Source: DASSBG01 sp963800395 (GTDB lineage Bacteria > Pseudomonadota > Gammaproteobacteria > Xanthomonadales > Rhodanobacteraceae). From it: a DNA stretch of 64,000 nt. A program made the translations under genes and the position numbers. Below the pieces are notes generated by a model. It was not told the DNA's origin. It was given only the letters and a program-made list of their open reading frames with translations, and ran no database searches. The DNA is taken from assembly GCA_963800395.1 (NCBI GenBank), contig CAWDBD010000018.1, forward strand, positions 15,726 through 79,725, read 5' to 3'. Below, piece by piece: positions 53,446 to 63,922 of the stretch; positions within the stretch are counted from its first letter, which is position 1; each line of letters begins with the position of its first letter.

Positions 53446-54789
53446 TCAGAAGCGGAAGGTACCCGAGACGCCAAGCAGGTTGGCGTTGTTCTTCGACTTG
53501 CCGAACAGCGTGGTGCCGGTGGGGCCGCCAGTGGCGGGCCCGGCATTGGCGATGCTGGCATCGTCCACCCACAGATGCGCGAAGCCGAAATTGAATTCGA
53601 CATCGGTGCTGGAGGGTGTAGTCCAGACCGAACGAGAGCCAGCGACGGGCGCCATCGGGCACGCGCGGCGTGCGGGTGCTGTCGCGGGTCGGCGTCTGGT
53701 CGTAGGCCAGTCCGGCGCGTACGGTCCACTGATTGCTCAGGCGATAATCGCCGCCAACGGAGACGTAGCTGGTGTCACGCCAGTTCTCCGGCTCCACGGT
53801 ATCGGGCTGGCCGGAGCCGTACTTGACGCGCAGTTCCTTGAAGCTGCTCCAGCCGGTGCGCGACACGTCGGCACCCAAGCCGATGCGATCGCCCTGGTGC
53901 CAGTAGCTGAGCACCGCAGTGTAGGGCGTGTCGAAGTCGGCCTGCCGTTGCCATTGACGAAATTGCCTTGCGCCACGATCGAACCCAGTTGCGAGGGGAC
54001 GTCGCGGAAGGTGGCATTGCCTTTCAGGGTGTGATCTGATCTTGGCGCGGTAGTTGAGGCCGATGCTGTCGCGGTCGGTCAGCTTCCATAGGCCGCCAAT
54101 CTGCCAGCCGTAGTCGGTGGCGCTCACCGGTGATGCGGGCCAGACCGTCTATTGCTGCGGGCGCCCAGGAACGTGCCGTAGTCGACCATGCTGGTGAGGT
54201 CGGCCTTGGTATGCTGCGCGATCAGGCTGCCACCGAGCGAGAAGCTGGTTGTTGATCGCGTAGGAGTAGGACACCGTGAAGTCCAGGGTCTGCAGGTGCG
54301 ACTTGACTGCCTTGTAGCGGCCCACCCAATCCTTGTTGTATTCGGTGGTGAAACCGAATGGCACGGTCACGGCACGCCGATGTGGCTGGCCTCGCCCACC
54401 GGCATGGCGAAGTACACCGCCGGCACGGGCTGGGTCAGGCCGCCGTCGCCGCCGTTGCCGCCGGTCAGCGGTGCCCGGTGGCGTCCTGGCCCCACCGGAG
54501 AACTTGGTGCTGAAGTTGATCAGCGTCACGTCGGCCTTGAAGTAGACCCCGTCCAGAGTGCTCATGGCGGCCGGGTTGTTGACCACGGCCGAAACATCAC
54601 CTGGCGCGGCCGAGTTGATCCGGCGAAGGAGCGGCCCAGGCCCTTGGCGCTGTTTTCCTTCAACTGGAAGCCACTGGCCTGGCGGTGGACGGCATGGCCA
54701 GGATGCCCGAAACGGCCAGAGCAAGTGCGGCCATGACCAGGCGGGGGGCGGCGGGGTTGCGGGATACATGCGATCGTGCGTGGTGTCAT
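53446..54789 (-). pseudogene. fadL: FadL/OmpP1-type outer membrane protein, multiply frameshifted
   Basis: Pieces in different frames line up as one FadL protein: an ATG at 54789, a signal peptide only readable after a shift (LVMAALALAVSGILA), the N-terminal hatch ASGFQLKENSAKGLGRSFAG, VSAVVNNPAAMSTLDGVYFK, FGFTTEYNKDWVGRYKA, YGWQIGGLWKLTDRDSIGL, RTGWSSFKELRVKYG, RAGLAYDQTPTRDSTR and the C-terminal strand LLGVSGTFRF ending in Phe. At least five frame changes are needed; one of them, in the signal peptide, is a lost base or two gained. FadL carries hydrophobic compounds such as long-chain fatty acids across the outer membrane. Divergent from the ankyrin gene. Confidence 0.82.
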
Positions 54790-54989
54790 TGTCAGTGCTC
54801 CTGGATGGAATGTCGCCTGTGAGCGATCATGCCGCTGTCCAATTCATACGTTTGTTTAGACTGCAGGGTGCCACTTTGAACGCTGCCGCGACTGGATGCA
54901 AGTGCGGGTGCAGCAAAAACCGCGCTCGCAGCCATCCGACAGGCCATATTCAGGGCAATGTGAGCTTATACTGCACGCTGGAACTTGTC

Positions 54990-57900
54990 ATGGACAGCCC
55001 GGGCCGGGAACGCAGTGCGCAAGCCGATCTTTCGCCATCACCCACAAGTCTGGTCAGGACGATCAGCGGTTTTCTGCCGATGCTGGTGTGCGCTGCGGCG
55101 GGGCTGTGGCTCCCCGGGCTGTGGCGCCTGCCGTTGCTGCTGCTGGCGCAGGCGCTTGCCGTCGGCGCCTGTGCGCATGCACTCGGATACCTGCACGGCC
55201 GGCGTGCCGCTGACCTGGCTGCGCGGGTCGCGCTGCATGCCGTGCTGATGGCAGGTTTCGCAGCATGGCTGTGGCTGCTGACCGCCTGGCCGCTGGCCAG
55301 CCTGGTCGCGCGAGCCCAGTCTGGCTGCCGTGCTGCTGCTGTCCCTGGCGCTGAGCCTGGCGCTGGCCTCCTTGTGGGCATGGTGGCCGCTGGTGTGCGC
55401 TGCTGCTGATGGACGATCCGGCCGATCCCGCGCAGGACCAGCGCGTGCCCCGGGGCAACGGCGCACGCGCCACGCGCCTGGTGCATGCCACCGCGGCCGT
55501 CCCGACCTGTACATGCTGCCCGTGGGCGCTGAGCCAGATGGCGGCGACCGCCGGCGTGCTGGTGCTGTCGGGGATGACGCCGTGGCCGCTATCTGGTCGC
55601 AGCTGCTGGTGGCCGGCGTCTGCTGGTACTGGCATTGCCGCTGCTGGGCCTGCTCGTGGTCTGGCGCTGCGCCGCCGCCGCGGACCATGCAGCGGCCGGG
55701 CACGCTGGCGCTGCATCGCGGCGCCGCAGCAGCACCGGCGCCCGCACCAAGCCTGAACCTGAGTGTGGAGGACACCTGCCCGGTCAACGCGAACGGGCGA
55801 TGCTGCGAAGCGGCGCGCCAGGGGGACACCGAGCGCGCGCTGGCCCTGCTTGCCGCCGATGCCGACCCCCTGGCGCGGCCCGCCAGCGACGACCCCGACC
55901 AGCGCTCGGTGCTGGTTCTGGCCACCCTGCTGCCGGATACGCGCTTGCTGCGTGCCCTGATCGCCCGCGGGGCCAGCGTGCAGGGGGACGGCAAGGGCAT
56001 GGCGCCGTTGCTGATTGCCGTTCGGGACGGTCGCCAGAATCGAAGCAATGCGGTCATGACCCTGCTGGCCAACGGTGCCGATGCGCGGGTCACCGATGAC
56101 GAATGCAACACGGCGCTGCATTTTGCCGCGCTCGGCGACAACGCCGACATTGCCGCCATGCTGATTGACGCCGGCGCCGACATCGACGCGCAGCAACCGC
56201 GGTGGCTACACTCCGCTGGCCCTGGCCTGCCAGTCCGGCAACCACGCCATTGCCGAGTATCCTGCTGGAAAGCAGGGCCAGGCCGGTTGTGGAGGGCTGT
56301 GTGCCGGCGCTGATCGCCCTGGCCGACGGCACCGAGGAGATGCGCCGGAAATGGTGGCCTTGCTGCTTGCAGCATCGGGCGGACGTTGATGCGCAGGACG
56401 TGCTGGGGCGCAGTGCCCTGGTGCATGCGGCCCTGTCCGGGCATGACGGCATCGTGTCGGCGCTGCTGCAAGCCGGTGCCCGGGTCGACCACGTCGACCA
56501 GCGCGGAACCACGGCCTTGATGGAGGCGGCACGCTGCGGCTCCAATGCCACGCTGCAGGTGCTGGCCGAGGCGCAACCGGACGTCGACACTTCGCGACAT
56601 GCATGGCCGCGATGCCCTGCTGCTGGCTTGCCAGTCGCCGCACGCAGACCGCGAGACCGTGCGCATCCTGCTGCAGCTGGGTGCCGATCCGCGTGCCGCC
56701 GGAAAGGACGGGCGCAGCGCGCTGGACCATGCGGCCAGTGCCGGACGCTGGAACCTGGTTGCGCTGCTCGATCCGGACACGCCGCTGCCGGCGAGTCACT
56801 GCGACGACCTCAGCCCCGAACCCGGCGCGGACAGCCCGCAGCATCTGCTTGATGCGCTGCGCTTCGGTCATTGGGCGGCGGTATCGGGCTTCCGCCAGCT
56901 ATTTGCCGAATGGCCCGAATCGGTGCGTGTCGAGCTGTATCTGCAATTGCTGGAACCGGGCCACGCCAACGCCCGGCGCTGGCTTTTCGAGCATGGCCTT
57001 GATCCGGCAAGCCGCTGCGACGACGGGCGGCATCTGGCCGGCGCCGTGCTGGACAGCCTGCCGCAGTCCCTGGAGGCGCTGGATGAGCTGCTGAACATGG
57101 GCCAGGACGTGGCCGGGCAGGGTTTGCTGGCGCATGCCATGGGCCGCCTGGGCAGCGCTGCCGAGGGCGCGGCACTGACGCCCAAGCTGATTGATCATGG
57201 CGGCGATCTGTTCGGCGGCGATGCCGACGGCAGGACGCCGGTGCATCACGCCGCCGCCAACGGCATGTCGCACACGCTCATCCTGTTGCTGCAGCGCGGC
57301 TGCAACCCGAACGTGCGCGACCGCGAAGGGCAGACGCCGCTGCACCATGCCCTCAAGCAACCACTGCCGCAGGCGACGGCCCTGCTGCGCGCGCTGATAC
57401 GCCATGGTGCCGACCCGGAAGCGGCCGACAGCGCGGGCGAGACCCCGCTGGGCCAGGCGCTGGAGGCCGACAACGACGACTGCAAGCGTTGGCTGCACTG
57501 GTCGCCATGGCCGTTGCCGACGCGACCGCTGCGGGCCACGGACCTGCATGCAGCGGCAGCGGCAGGCGATGCCGCTGCCGTGGAACGGCTGCTGGAGCTG
57601 GGCTTTGATGTGGATGCCCGCGATGCCCAGGGGGCGACGGCCTTGCTGCGCGCCTGCGGCAAGGGTCACCTGCAGGCCGCCAGGGTGCTGCTGGAGCAGC
57701 ATGCCGACGTGCGCCTGAGCACCCCCGGTGGCGCCACCGCGCTTGACCGCAGCGGTCACCGGCAAGCATACCGGGCTGGTGTCTCTGCTGCTCGAGCAGC
57801 AGGTGCAGATCGATCAGCGTCTGCAAGGCGGGGCGACGGCGCTGCTGGTCAGTGCCGCGCTCGGGCATGCCGACATTGCCGAACTGCTGCTCGAGCGCGG

Positions 57901-58354
57901 TGCCGATGTGCGCGCCGCGGATGATGCCGGTCGCACGGCGCTGCATGCGGCGTCGCAGTTCTGTTTCGGCAGCAACGACAGCCTGGCGTCGCATCGCCTG
58001 CTCGAGGTGCTGCTCACCCATGGTGCCGACCCGGCGCGAACCGATCACAACGGCGCCAGCGCGCTGCTGTTCATGCTGGGCGCGCATGCGCGGCCGGGCA
58101 GCCCCTGCAACGCCACCCATCTTGGCGCGCTGCTGCCGGTGCTGCTGGAAGCCGGTGCGCCGGCCAGTGCCGCCGACGCGCGCGGTGTCACGCCCTTGCA
58201 TGCCTGTGCCATGCACGCCTTGAGCGGTCCGGCTCGCCTGTTGCTGGCCCGGGGCGCCGACCGCAATGCGCGCGACAATCACCATCGCACTGCGGCGGAT
58301 GTGGCCCGGATCCTCGGCTTCGTTGACGTGGCACACGAACTGTCCGGGTCCTGA
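54990..58354 (+). pseudogene. Large membrane-anchored ankyrin-repeat protein, multiply frameshifted
   Basis: From the ATG at 54990 the first 200 residues, across two frame changes (near 55320 and 55405), contain about six hydrophobic segments (LLLAQALAVGACAHALGYL, AVLLLSLALSLALASLWAWW). After about 55790 at least twelve ankyrin repeats follow (GADARVTDDECNTALHFAA, DADGRTPVHHAAANG, DREGQTPLHHAL, DDAGRTALHAAS), again with frame breaks between 56200 and 56590 and at about 57745. The last frame ends at 58354. The joined protein has about 1120 residues: a membrane anchor with a long ankyrin scaffold for protein binding. Partner unknown; divergent from fadL. Confidence 0.75.
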
Positions 58355-58409
58355 TCCGGTCAGCGGCGCCGCGCCGCAGCGGCTGACGATGTTGCGCCCG
58401 GTCGTGGCT

Positions 58410-59711
58410 TCAATCCAGCTGCAGGCGGCGGATCAGCTCCGATTGCAGCAGATGCCCCGGGTTGTGCGCGGCGACCGCGGCTTGCCATTGTTCCAGGTGC
58501 GGCAGTGCGCGACGCAAGCTCGCCGCGTCCAGGCCCGATTGCTTGATCGGGTTGGGGCGGCCCTGATGGTCCAGGGCCAGCTCGGCCAGGGCCTGCGCAA
58601 AGCCCAGCCCGTCGCGGTCAGCCGGCATGTGCAATGCCAGTGCCACCCCGCGGCCGTCGAATGCCGGGCCGTCGCACGTGCCATCGAACAGCTTGCTCGA
58701 TATCAGCGGCAGCAAGGCCTGCCGCCGCCGTACCAGTTGCCCGAGCTTGTCGGCGAAGCTGTCGAAGGCGTCGTGCGGCACAAGCCATTGGCATTCGAGC
58801 AGGCCGCGGCGACCGTAGCCCGCGAAGTAGCTGCCGGCATCGTTCAGCGGCAGCAGCGCTTCGCCCAGTGGCACATCGCGTGGGGCGCGCCAGCGGTGTG
58901 CCAGCAGCGGGTTGGCCAAGGCCAGGCTGAACCGGTTCCACAGCGGTACCGGTGCGGCGTGGTAGCGGGCGGGCAGGCGTACGGGCGGCATGGCGCCGGC
59001 CCCGGTTTCCGCACTGGCCTCGCCAACACGGATCAGGCCGCTGCCGAAATGTGCCGGACGCCCGTCATGCCAGCCGTAGGCCAGGTGCGCCCCGGCATGC
59101 TGGCGCAGGACCTCGGCTGCCTCGCGCAGGTTCGCCACGCGATGGCCCTCGAGCCGGATCCGCCGCGGTGCCCGGCGCAGCGCGATGTGCGCGCTGACGA
59201 TGCTGCCGGTCAGACCGAATCCGCCGAGTGTGGCCTGCCACAGCGCATCACCGCGCTCGGCCTCGCGCCAGCCCAGGCGGGGGTGAAACAGGTGCAGGGC
59301 GCCGGTTACCGCCGCAAAACAGCCATCGCGGGCCGGATTCTTGCCGTGCACGTTGGCCGCAATGCAGCCGCCGATGCTGACCAGCGGATGCCCGGGCGCG
59401 ACCGGCAGATACCAGCCGCGTGCCAGCGCAAAGCGCTGCACCGAGGCAATGCTGGCACCGGCCTGGACATGCAGTTCACCGCGCTCGGCATCAAATGACA
59501 GAAGCCGGTCGAACGAGGCCATGCACTGACTCACCGCCGCACGGTCGAAACTTGCCGCGACGTAGGATACGCCGCCGCCGCGCGCAATGCGGGGGCAGTC
59601 ATCGGGCAGCTGCTCCAGTTGCCGGTAGCGCCCGGCCGACTGCACGCGCGCCGCCATCCGGGTCTGGCGATCGAAGCTCGTCAGGCTGGCCTTGTGCCAT
59701 GGTTCGCTCAT
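58410..59711 (-). CDS. FAD-binding oxidase (PCMH type, DprE1-like)
   Basis: 433 residues. The N-terminal PCMH FAD domain has IARGGGVSYVAAS, the ELHVQAGASIASVQRF segment, VAPGHPLVSIGGCIAANVHGKN and GGFGLTGSIVSAHI. The pattern PGHPLVSIGGCIAxNVHGKN is typical of the DprE1-related oxidoreductases acting on sugar or lipid-linked substrates. The C-terminal half is the substrate cap (LECQWLVPHD). The ATG overlaps the antiporter stop by four bases (ATGA, antiporter stop at 59708), so downstream of the antiporter it is co-translated. A frameshift-free gene in contrast to its left neighbours. Confidence 0.83.
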   Translation of the reverse strand: MSEPWHKASLTSFDRQTRMAARVQSAGRYRQLEQLPDDCPRIARGGGVSYVAASFDRAAVSQCMASFDRLLSFDAERGELHVQAGASIASVQRFALARGWYLPVAPGHPLVSIGGCIAANVHGKNPARDGCFAAVTGALHLFHPRLGWREAERGDALWQATLGGFGLTGSIVSAHIALRRAPRRIRLEGHRVANLREAAEVLRQHAGAHLAYGWHDGRPAHFGSGLIRVGEASAETGAGAMPPVRLPARYHAAPVPLWNRFSLALANPLLAHRWRAPRDVPLGEALLPLNDAGSYFAGYGRRGLLECQWLVPHDAFDSFADKLGQLVRRRQALLPLISSKLFDGTCDGPAFDGRGVALALHMPADRDGLGFAQALAELALDHQGRPNPIKQSGLDAASLRRALPHLEQWQAAVAAHNPGHLLQSELIRRLQLD

Positions 59712-61516
59712 GCTTCGTCGCCGCGTTCCGATCTTGCGCTGTCGGCACGCTGATTGTCCGCGCGCAGCAGCTGCTCCAGATCCGTCAGCGCCTCGCGGCT
59801 GGTCTGCATCAGCTTGGCTTCATCGTCATATACCAGATGCTGGGCGCTGAGCAGTTCCTCGTCGTGCTGACGGAAGCGTTCCACATCGGCCTCGGCCCGC
59901 GCCGGGGGGTAGCCCAGCATTTCCAGCACATCACGCGTCATCACCAGGCTGGAATGGAAGGTTTCGCGGACTACGTGTGCCGGGTCCATCAGATCCATCA
60001 GGCGAAAGGCGTGGCGGCGGTTGCGCGCCCTGGCCACCACCTTGAGATGCGGGAACAGGCGCCGAACCATGCGCGCCGTGGCGATGTTGGTCTGCGGGTC
60101 ACCGGTGGTCAGCACCAGGATCTCGGCCTTGTCGGCCTGGGCCGCGCGCAGCAGCTCCGGGCGCGACGAGTCGCCGTAGAAGATCGACGTGCCGCCCAGC
60201 CTGCGCGATGTTTCCACCTGTTCGTAGGAGTTCTCCAGTGCCACGAAAGGTATGTTCTGTGCGCGCAGAACGCGGCCGACAATCTGACCCACGCGACCGA
60301 ACCCGGCAATGACCACCCGCGGCGTATCGGCATCGATGGTGTCGAACTCGCGCTCCGGCTCCGTCGGCGCGCGCTTCCCGATACGGGCGGCAGCGGCCAC
60401 CAGCAGCGGGGTGAGCGCCATCGACAGCGTGATCACCAGCACCATCAGTTCGGTGGTCTGGCGCGACAGGACCTGCGCCTGCAGGGCCAGGCTCAGCACC
60501 ACGAAGGCAAACTCGCCGCCCGACGCCAGCACCAGCGCCACGCGCCAGCATGGCTTCTTGCCCAGTTGTCTGAGTGTTCGCGCAATGGCCCACAGCAGGA
60601 TGCCCTTGACCGTCATCAGCAGCACCGTCAGTCCGGCTACCAGCCACGGACTGACTATCAGCAGGTGCAGGTTGGCGGACATGCCCACGCTGATGAAGAA
60701 CAGGCCCAGCAGCAGGCCCTTGAAGGGCTCGAGGTGCGATTCCAGTTCGTGCCGGTATTCCGAGTCGGCCAGCAGCACGCCGGCCAGGAATGCGCCCAGT
60801 GCCATGGAAATGCCCGCCTGCTGCACCAGCCAGCCCGTGCCCAGCACCACCAGCAACGCGGCCGCGATGGATACCTCCAGGGTGCCGGTCCTGGCAACAA
60901 CGCGGAAGAAGGGCCGCAACAGATAGCGTCCGCCCACCACCACCAGGGCGATCACCAGCAGCACGCGCCCGAACGCGGTCAGCATCTCCAGGCCACTGCT
61001 GGCAGCGACTGTCTGGTCGAGCAGGGGGATCACGGCAATCAGCGGGATTGCGGCAATGTCCTGGAACAGCAGGATGGAAAAGGAAAGTCGCCCCGACGGC
61101 GTCTGCAGCTGCTTGCGCTCGGCCAGGATCTGCAGGCCGAAGGCAGTCGACGACAGGGCCAGCGCCAGGCCGAGCACCAGCGCGCCGCGAAGTTCCAGGG
61201 CAAAGCCGAACCGGGCAATGGCGGCAATCACCAGGCCCGTGGCGGCCACCTGTACCAGGCCCACGCCGAACACGTCCCGGCGCATCACCCACAGGCGCCG
61301 GGGCGACAACTCCAGCCCGATGATGAACAACAGCAGCACCACGCCCAACTCGGACACGTGCGCAATGGCCTCGGCATTGCCCGCCAGACCCAGGCCGCTG
61401 GGGCCGATGGCCATGCCCGCCACCAGATAACCCAGCACCGCGCCCAGCTTCAGCCACTTGGCGATCGGCACCACCAGCACCGCTGCCAGCAGGAATATCA
61501 GCGCAGTTTGCAGCAT
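59708..61516 (-). CDS. KefB/KefC-type cation:proton antiporter (CPA2)
   Basis: 602 residues. About 12-13 membrane segments fill residues 1-385, with CPA2 motifs GYLVAGMAIGPSGLGL, VVLLLFIIGLELSPRRLW, SSTAFGLQIL and GALAFLAGVLLADSEYRHELE-like sequence (here GAFLAGVLLADSEYRHELE). An RCK/TrkA-N domain follows (about 410-525; VVIAGFGRVGQIVGRVLRAQ, GDSSRPELLRAA). Such proteins exchange K+ or Na+ for protons and in KefB/C are gated by glutathione adducts. No KefF/G ancillary gene is present. The frame is open to 61681, but the ATG at 61516 opens directly with the first helix. Confidence 0.9.
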   Translation of the reverse strand: MLQTALIFLLAAVLVVPIAKWLKLGAVLGYLVAGMAIGPSGLGLAGNAEAIAHVSELGVVLLLFIIGLELSPRRLWVMRRDVFGVGLVQVAATGLVIAAIARFGFALELRGALVLGLALALSSTAFGLQILAERKQLQTPSGRLSFSILLFQDIAAIPLIAVIPLLDQTVAASSGLEMLTAFGRVLLVIALVVVGGRYLLRPFFRVVARTGTLEVSIAAALLVVLGTGWLVQQAGISMALGAFLAGVLLADSEYRHELESHLEPFKGLLLGLFFISVGMSANLHLLIVSPWLVAGLTVLLMTVKGILLWAIARTLRQLGKKPCWRVALVLASGGEFAFVVLSLALQAQVLSRQTTELMVLVITLSMALTPLLVAAAARIGKRAPTEPEREFDTIDADTPRVVIAGFGRVGQIVGRVLRAQNIPFVALENSYEQVETSRRLGGTSIFYGDSSRPELLRAAQADKAEILVLTTGDPQTNIATARMVRRLFPHLKVVARARNRRHAFRLMDLMDPAHVVRETFHSSLVMTRDVLEMLGYPPARAEADVERFRQHDEELLSAQHLVYDDEAKLMQTSREALTDLEQLLRADNQRADSARSERGDEA

Positions 61517-61934
61517 CAACGAGGCTCCCGAGGGGCCATGGAAGGCACGCCGATTATGCCATGCGTCAAGGCGTCGGAATTGGGGAAGGCTCGAGCCGGG
61601 CGAATCAACGCGACTCTGCCAGCTGCGGAGCTGCGAAAACTGTAAACACGCGCTCGCGCTGAAGGGTGGCAGGTGGCGCAAGCCGCCGGAGCGGGGCCGG
61701 TCCCGGTCACAACTTTGTTATTGAAAAAAGGGACCTGTCGTTCTGCGAAGTGAATCACATGATTAGAACGTGACCTGCCCTCCCCCCCCCGGTTAGGATG
61801 GGTTTCACAAGGCTGCACTGGATCTGGAGTGTTAATACAGTCTTGACGTTGCGGCCTCGGCACGAGCACGCGCTCTGGTGAGCAAGAACGTAGGAAGTGT
61901 GCGGGGCATTGAGAGGACCTGAAGGGAGACGACG
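61517..61934. other. Intergenic region
   Basis: No gene recognised. It carries a C-rich run (about ten C near 61780-61790) and marks the change from GC-rich sequence to the AT-richer end of the window. The ggaggaccgaagggagac region before 61935 supplies the ribosome binding site of the next gene. Confidence 0.4.
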
Positions 61935-62714
61935 ATGAGGGCATGGAGTAGTGTTTTTACGGCAGCAGCGATGTTAGTGGTCTGGTTGACAATGTCCGAG
62001 CGCGCTATGGCAATGATCAATGCAGGTGGTGGTTGGTGGTGCGGAGGCTACGATACAGTTTAGGTAGACTGGCCGGGTGGCGGGGGCGGACTGACGCTGA
62101 CCTTGACGGGCTGCGAGTACCTGGGAGGTGGTGGTTCAGGCGGGGGTGGGACTGGCCCCACCCCGCCATATAACGGTGGTGGAGGTAGCGGTGGTGGAGG
62201 AAACCAAAATTCAGTAACAGCGGTATCCAGCAAGACAAAGTGCCAGCTATTGCATTACGGTGACTTGGGTATGCAGCCGCACCACACCTTTTCCCGTCCC
62301 GGGACTTATCGGTATGTCAACTCAGACACCAATGAGGTACGTACCTCTACTGCGCCACTCGTCAACCTGGGTTCTAGCTGGGTGGCTGCGCCGGGTCATA
62401 CCGTCTATGCTGGCGAAAATAGCCCGGAAACTCACTCATTTATGTACGAAAGTGCATACCATGGATATCATGGCAACCAAATAACTGGATCGTTAAATGA
62501 CGGACATACTTCCAACAACTACATAACGTCGATGACGGCGGAAGAGTATACGCTTTTTGTGTATGGGCATGAATCGGCTCATCAGAATGGAATAGACGAT
62601 GCGCCCTCACAGCAGGGCGCTGTTCAGCACTATGCTGCTAACTACTACGGGATAATGGCGGTCAAGCGCATGCGAGCGGCTAAAGCAGCCGGCACGTACA
62701 GTTGCGGAGGCTAG
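61935..62714 (+). pseudogene. Secreted Gly-rich protein with HExxHxxGxxD motif, in-frame amber stop
   Basis: From ATG at 61935 (gaagggag upstream) a signal peptide reads VFTAAAMLVVWLTMSERAMA, then MINAGGGWWCGGYDTV and a TAG codon at 62061-62063. The same frame continues without another stop to 62714: VDWPGGGGGLTLTLTGCEYL, a flexible GGGGSGGGG linker present twice, and a domain of about 150 residues with YGHESAHQNGIDDAP near codon 212. HESAHQNGIDD fits HExxHxxGxxD, the zinc motif of metzincin-type and snapalysin-type peptidases, and YYGIMAV may be the Met-turn. One base change (CAG or GAG to TAG) would explain the stop. Family not recognised; secreted zinc protease or toxin is inference. Confidence 0.55.
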
Positions 62715-62795
62715 GTGTGAGTCCCGTCCGATGCAGCCGGCGTACGCTGAGACACCCTGGAGTTGCTATTGCCAGATCAAGGTGGCACTGAAAAT

Positions 62796-63815
62796 ATGCG
62801 AAAGATGATTTACACCGTTGCAGTGTTGGTTCTTTTGGCGGGTGTCTTGGCAGTATATTTCGGGCAAGGCGGTGTCAGCGTGCCGAAAAAAGATATTGGT
62901 ATGGCGAATACTGTCAAAACTGATTCTACTCAATCACGGCGTCCGACTAGGTCAATGTCGAGTCAGCGCGAGAGTGAACTGTCAAAGAAAAAACATGTAG
63001 CTCCGAAGGAGATCGATCCCGCAGCAAGCAGGTTGCCTGAGGAAAATACGCCATTCAGGGAGGCATACGAAGAACTAAAAAATTATGCTGACAAAGGTAA
63101 TGCCTACGCGTCCAGGCGATTGTACCAAGATGCAATGAGGTGCGAAAATTATTTGAATGCCAAAGACGCGGCTAGTCGCCACTTGGGAGCCAGTACGGAT
63201 GTTGCAAATGGATCGGTCGCAGCGTCTGCATCTGAGCTTGGCTCATATAGTGATGCAATGAGTGTCATCTCGCGCACTCTTGAGGCCAACCAGGAGCTAT
63301 GCGAGGACGTGGATAGAAAATTCCTGAGAAGTGTTGCCTATAAGCTTGTGCTGGGTGCAGCCACTGCAGGAGATTCAAACGCACAATCTTGTTATGTTTC
63401 GGCGCAATTTATACCAAATCAGTCCGAATCTATTGATCACGCCTTGATCAACGAGTACAGGCATCACGCGCTGAAATTCGCTACTGACGGGCTCAAGAAT
63501 GGCGATTGGCAAATGGTCTCCTGGCTGGCACGCGCATATAGCGGGCTTGATCAAAATGCATTCCTGAAATATTTGGCGCCAGAAAATCAAATTCAGTACT
63601 ATGCCTATACGAAATTGCAGCGGCTTGGCGCTGATGAATCCAGTGCGAAAGATCTGGACCAGTTCCTGCAGGCCATACTGGACATGAATAATTTCTCAGT
63701 GTCACAAGTACAAGGCGCAGACAAATGGGCGCAGTCGATGTACAACCGTTACTTCATCGGCAAGCCCCCTTACGATGAAAACGCCACAGTCTGTAGTCAT
63801 CAGTCATATCGGTAA
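62796..63815 (+). CDS. Single-pass membrane-anchored protein of unknown function
   Basis: 339 residues. One N-terminal membrane helix (MIYTVAVLVLLAGVLAVYFG) anchors a large, mainly helical outer domain, with a Ser/Thr/Lys-rich linker up to about residue 70. The helix pairs (NAYASRRLYQDAMRCENYL, LRSVAYKLVLGAATAGDSNA, WQMVSWLARAYSGLDQNAF) resemble Sel1/TPR-like repeats with scattered Cys. A+T is distinctly higher than in the rest of the window and codon use is different, indicating acquisition by transfer. It starts 81 bases after the HExxH gene in the same direction, so the pair probably moved together; it could be a partner or an immunity-type protein, which is speculation. Confidence 0.65.
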   Translation: MRKMIYTVAVLVLLAGVLAVYFGQGGVSVPKKDIGMANTVKTDSTQSRRPTRSMSSQRESELSKKKHVAPKEIDPAASRLPEENTPFREAYEELKNYADKGNAYASRRLYQDAMRCENYLNAKDAASRHLGASTDVANGSVAASASELGSYSDAMSVISRTLEANQELCEDVDRKFLRSVAYKLVLGAATAGDSNAQSCYVSAQFIPNQSESIDHALINEYRHHALKFATDGLKNGDWQMVSWLARAYSGLDQNAFLKYLAPENQIQYYAYTKLQRLGADESSAKDLDQFLQAILDMNNFSVSQVQGADKWAQSMYNRYFIGKPPYDENATVCSHQSYR

Positions 63816-63922
63816 AACGCATGTCCCGGGCCCAGGCAGGGGAGCATGGCATGTGCGGTGGGATCGTTGAAACGAACTCTGCCCCGACCAAAGCAACAAT
63901 GTCCGGGTTGCATTCTCACCCG

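Noticed and set aside
45390..57760. Programmed +1 ribosomal frameshifting as an explanation for the frame breaks
   Set aside because: The sites share no slippery sequence and occur in many unrelated genes; sequence error is simpler.
59420..61645. 741-codon plus-strand frame opposite the oxidase and antiporter genes
   Set aside because: His/Gln/Ala-rich shadow with no domain; the opposite strand encodes two recognised proteins.
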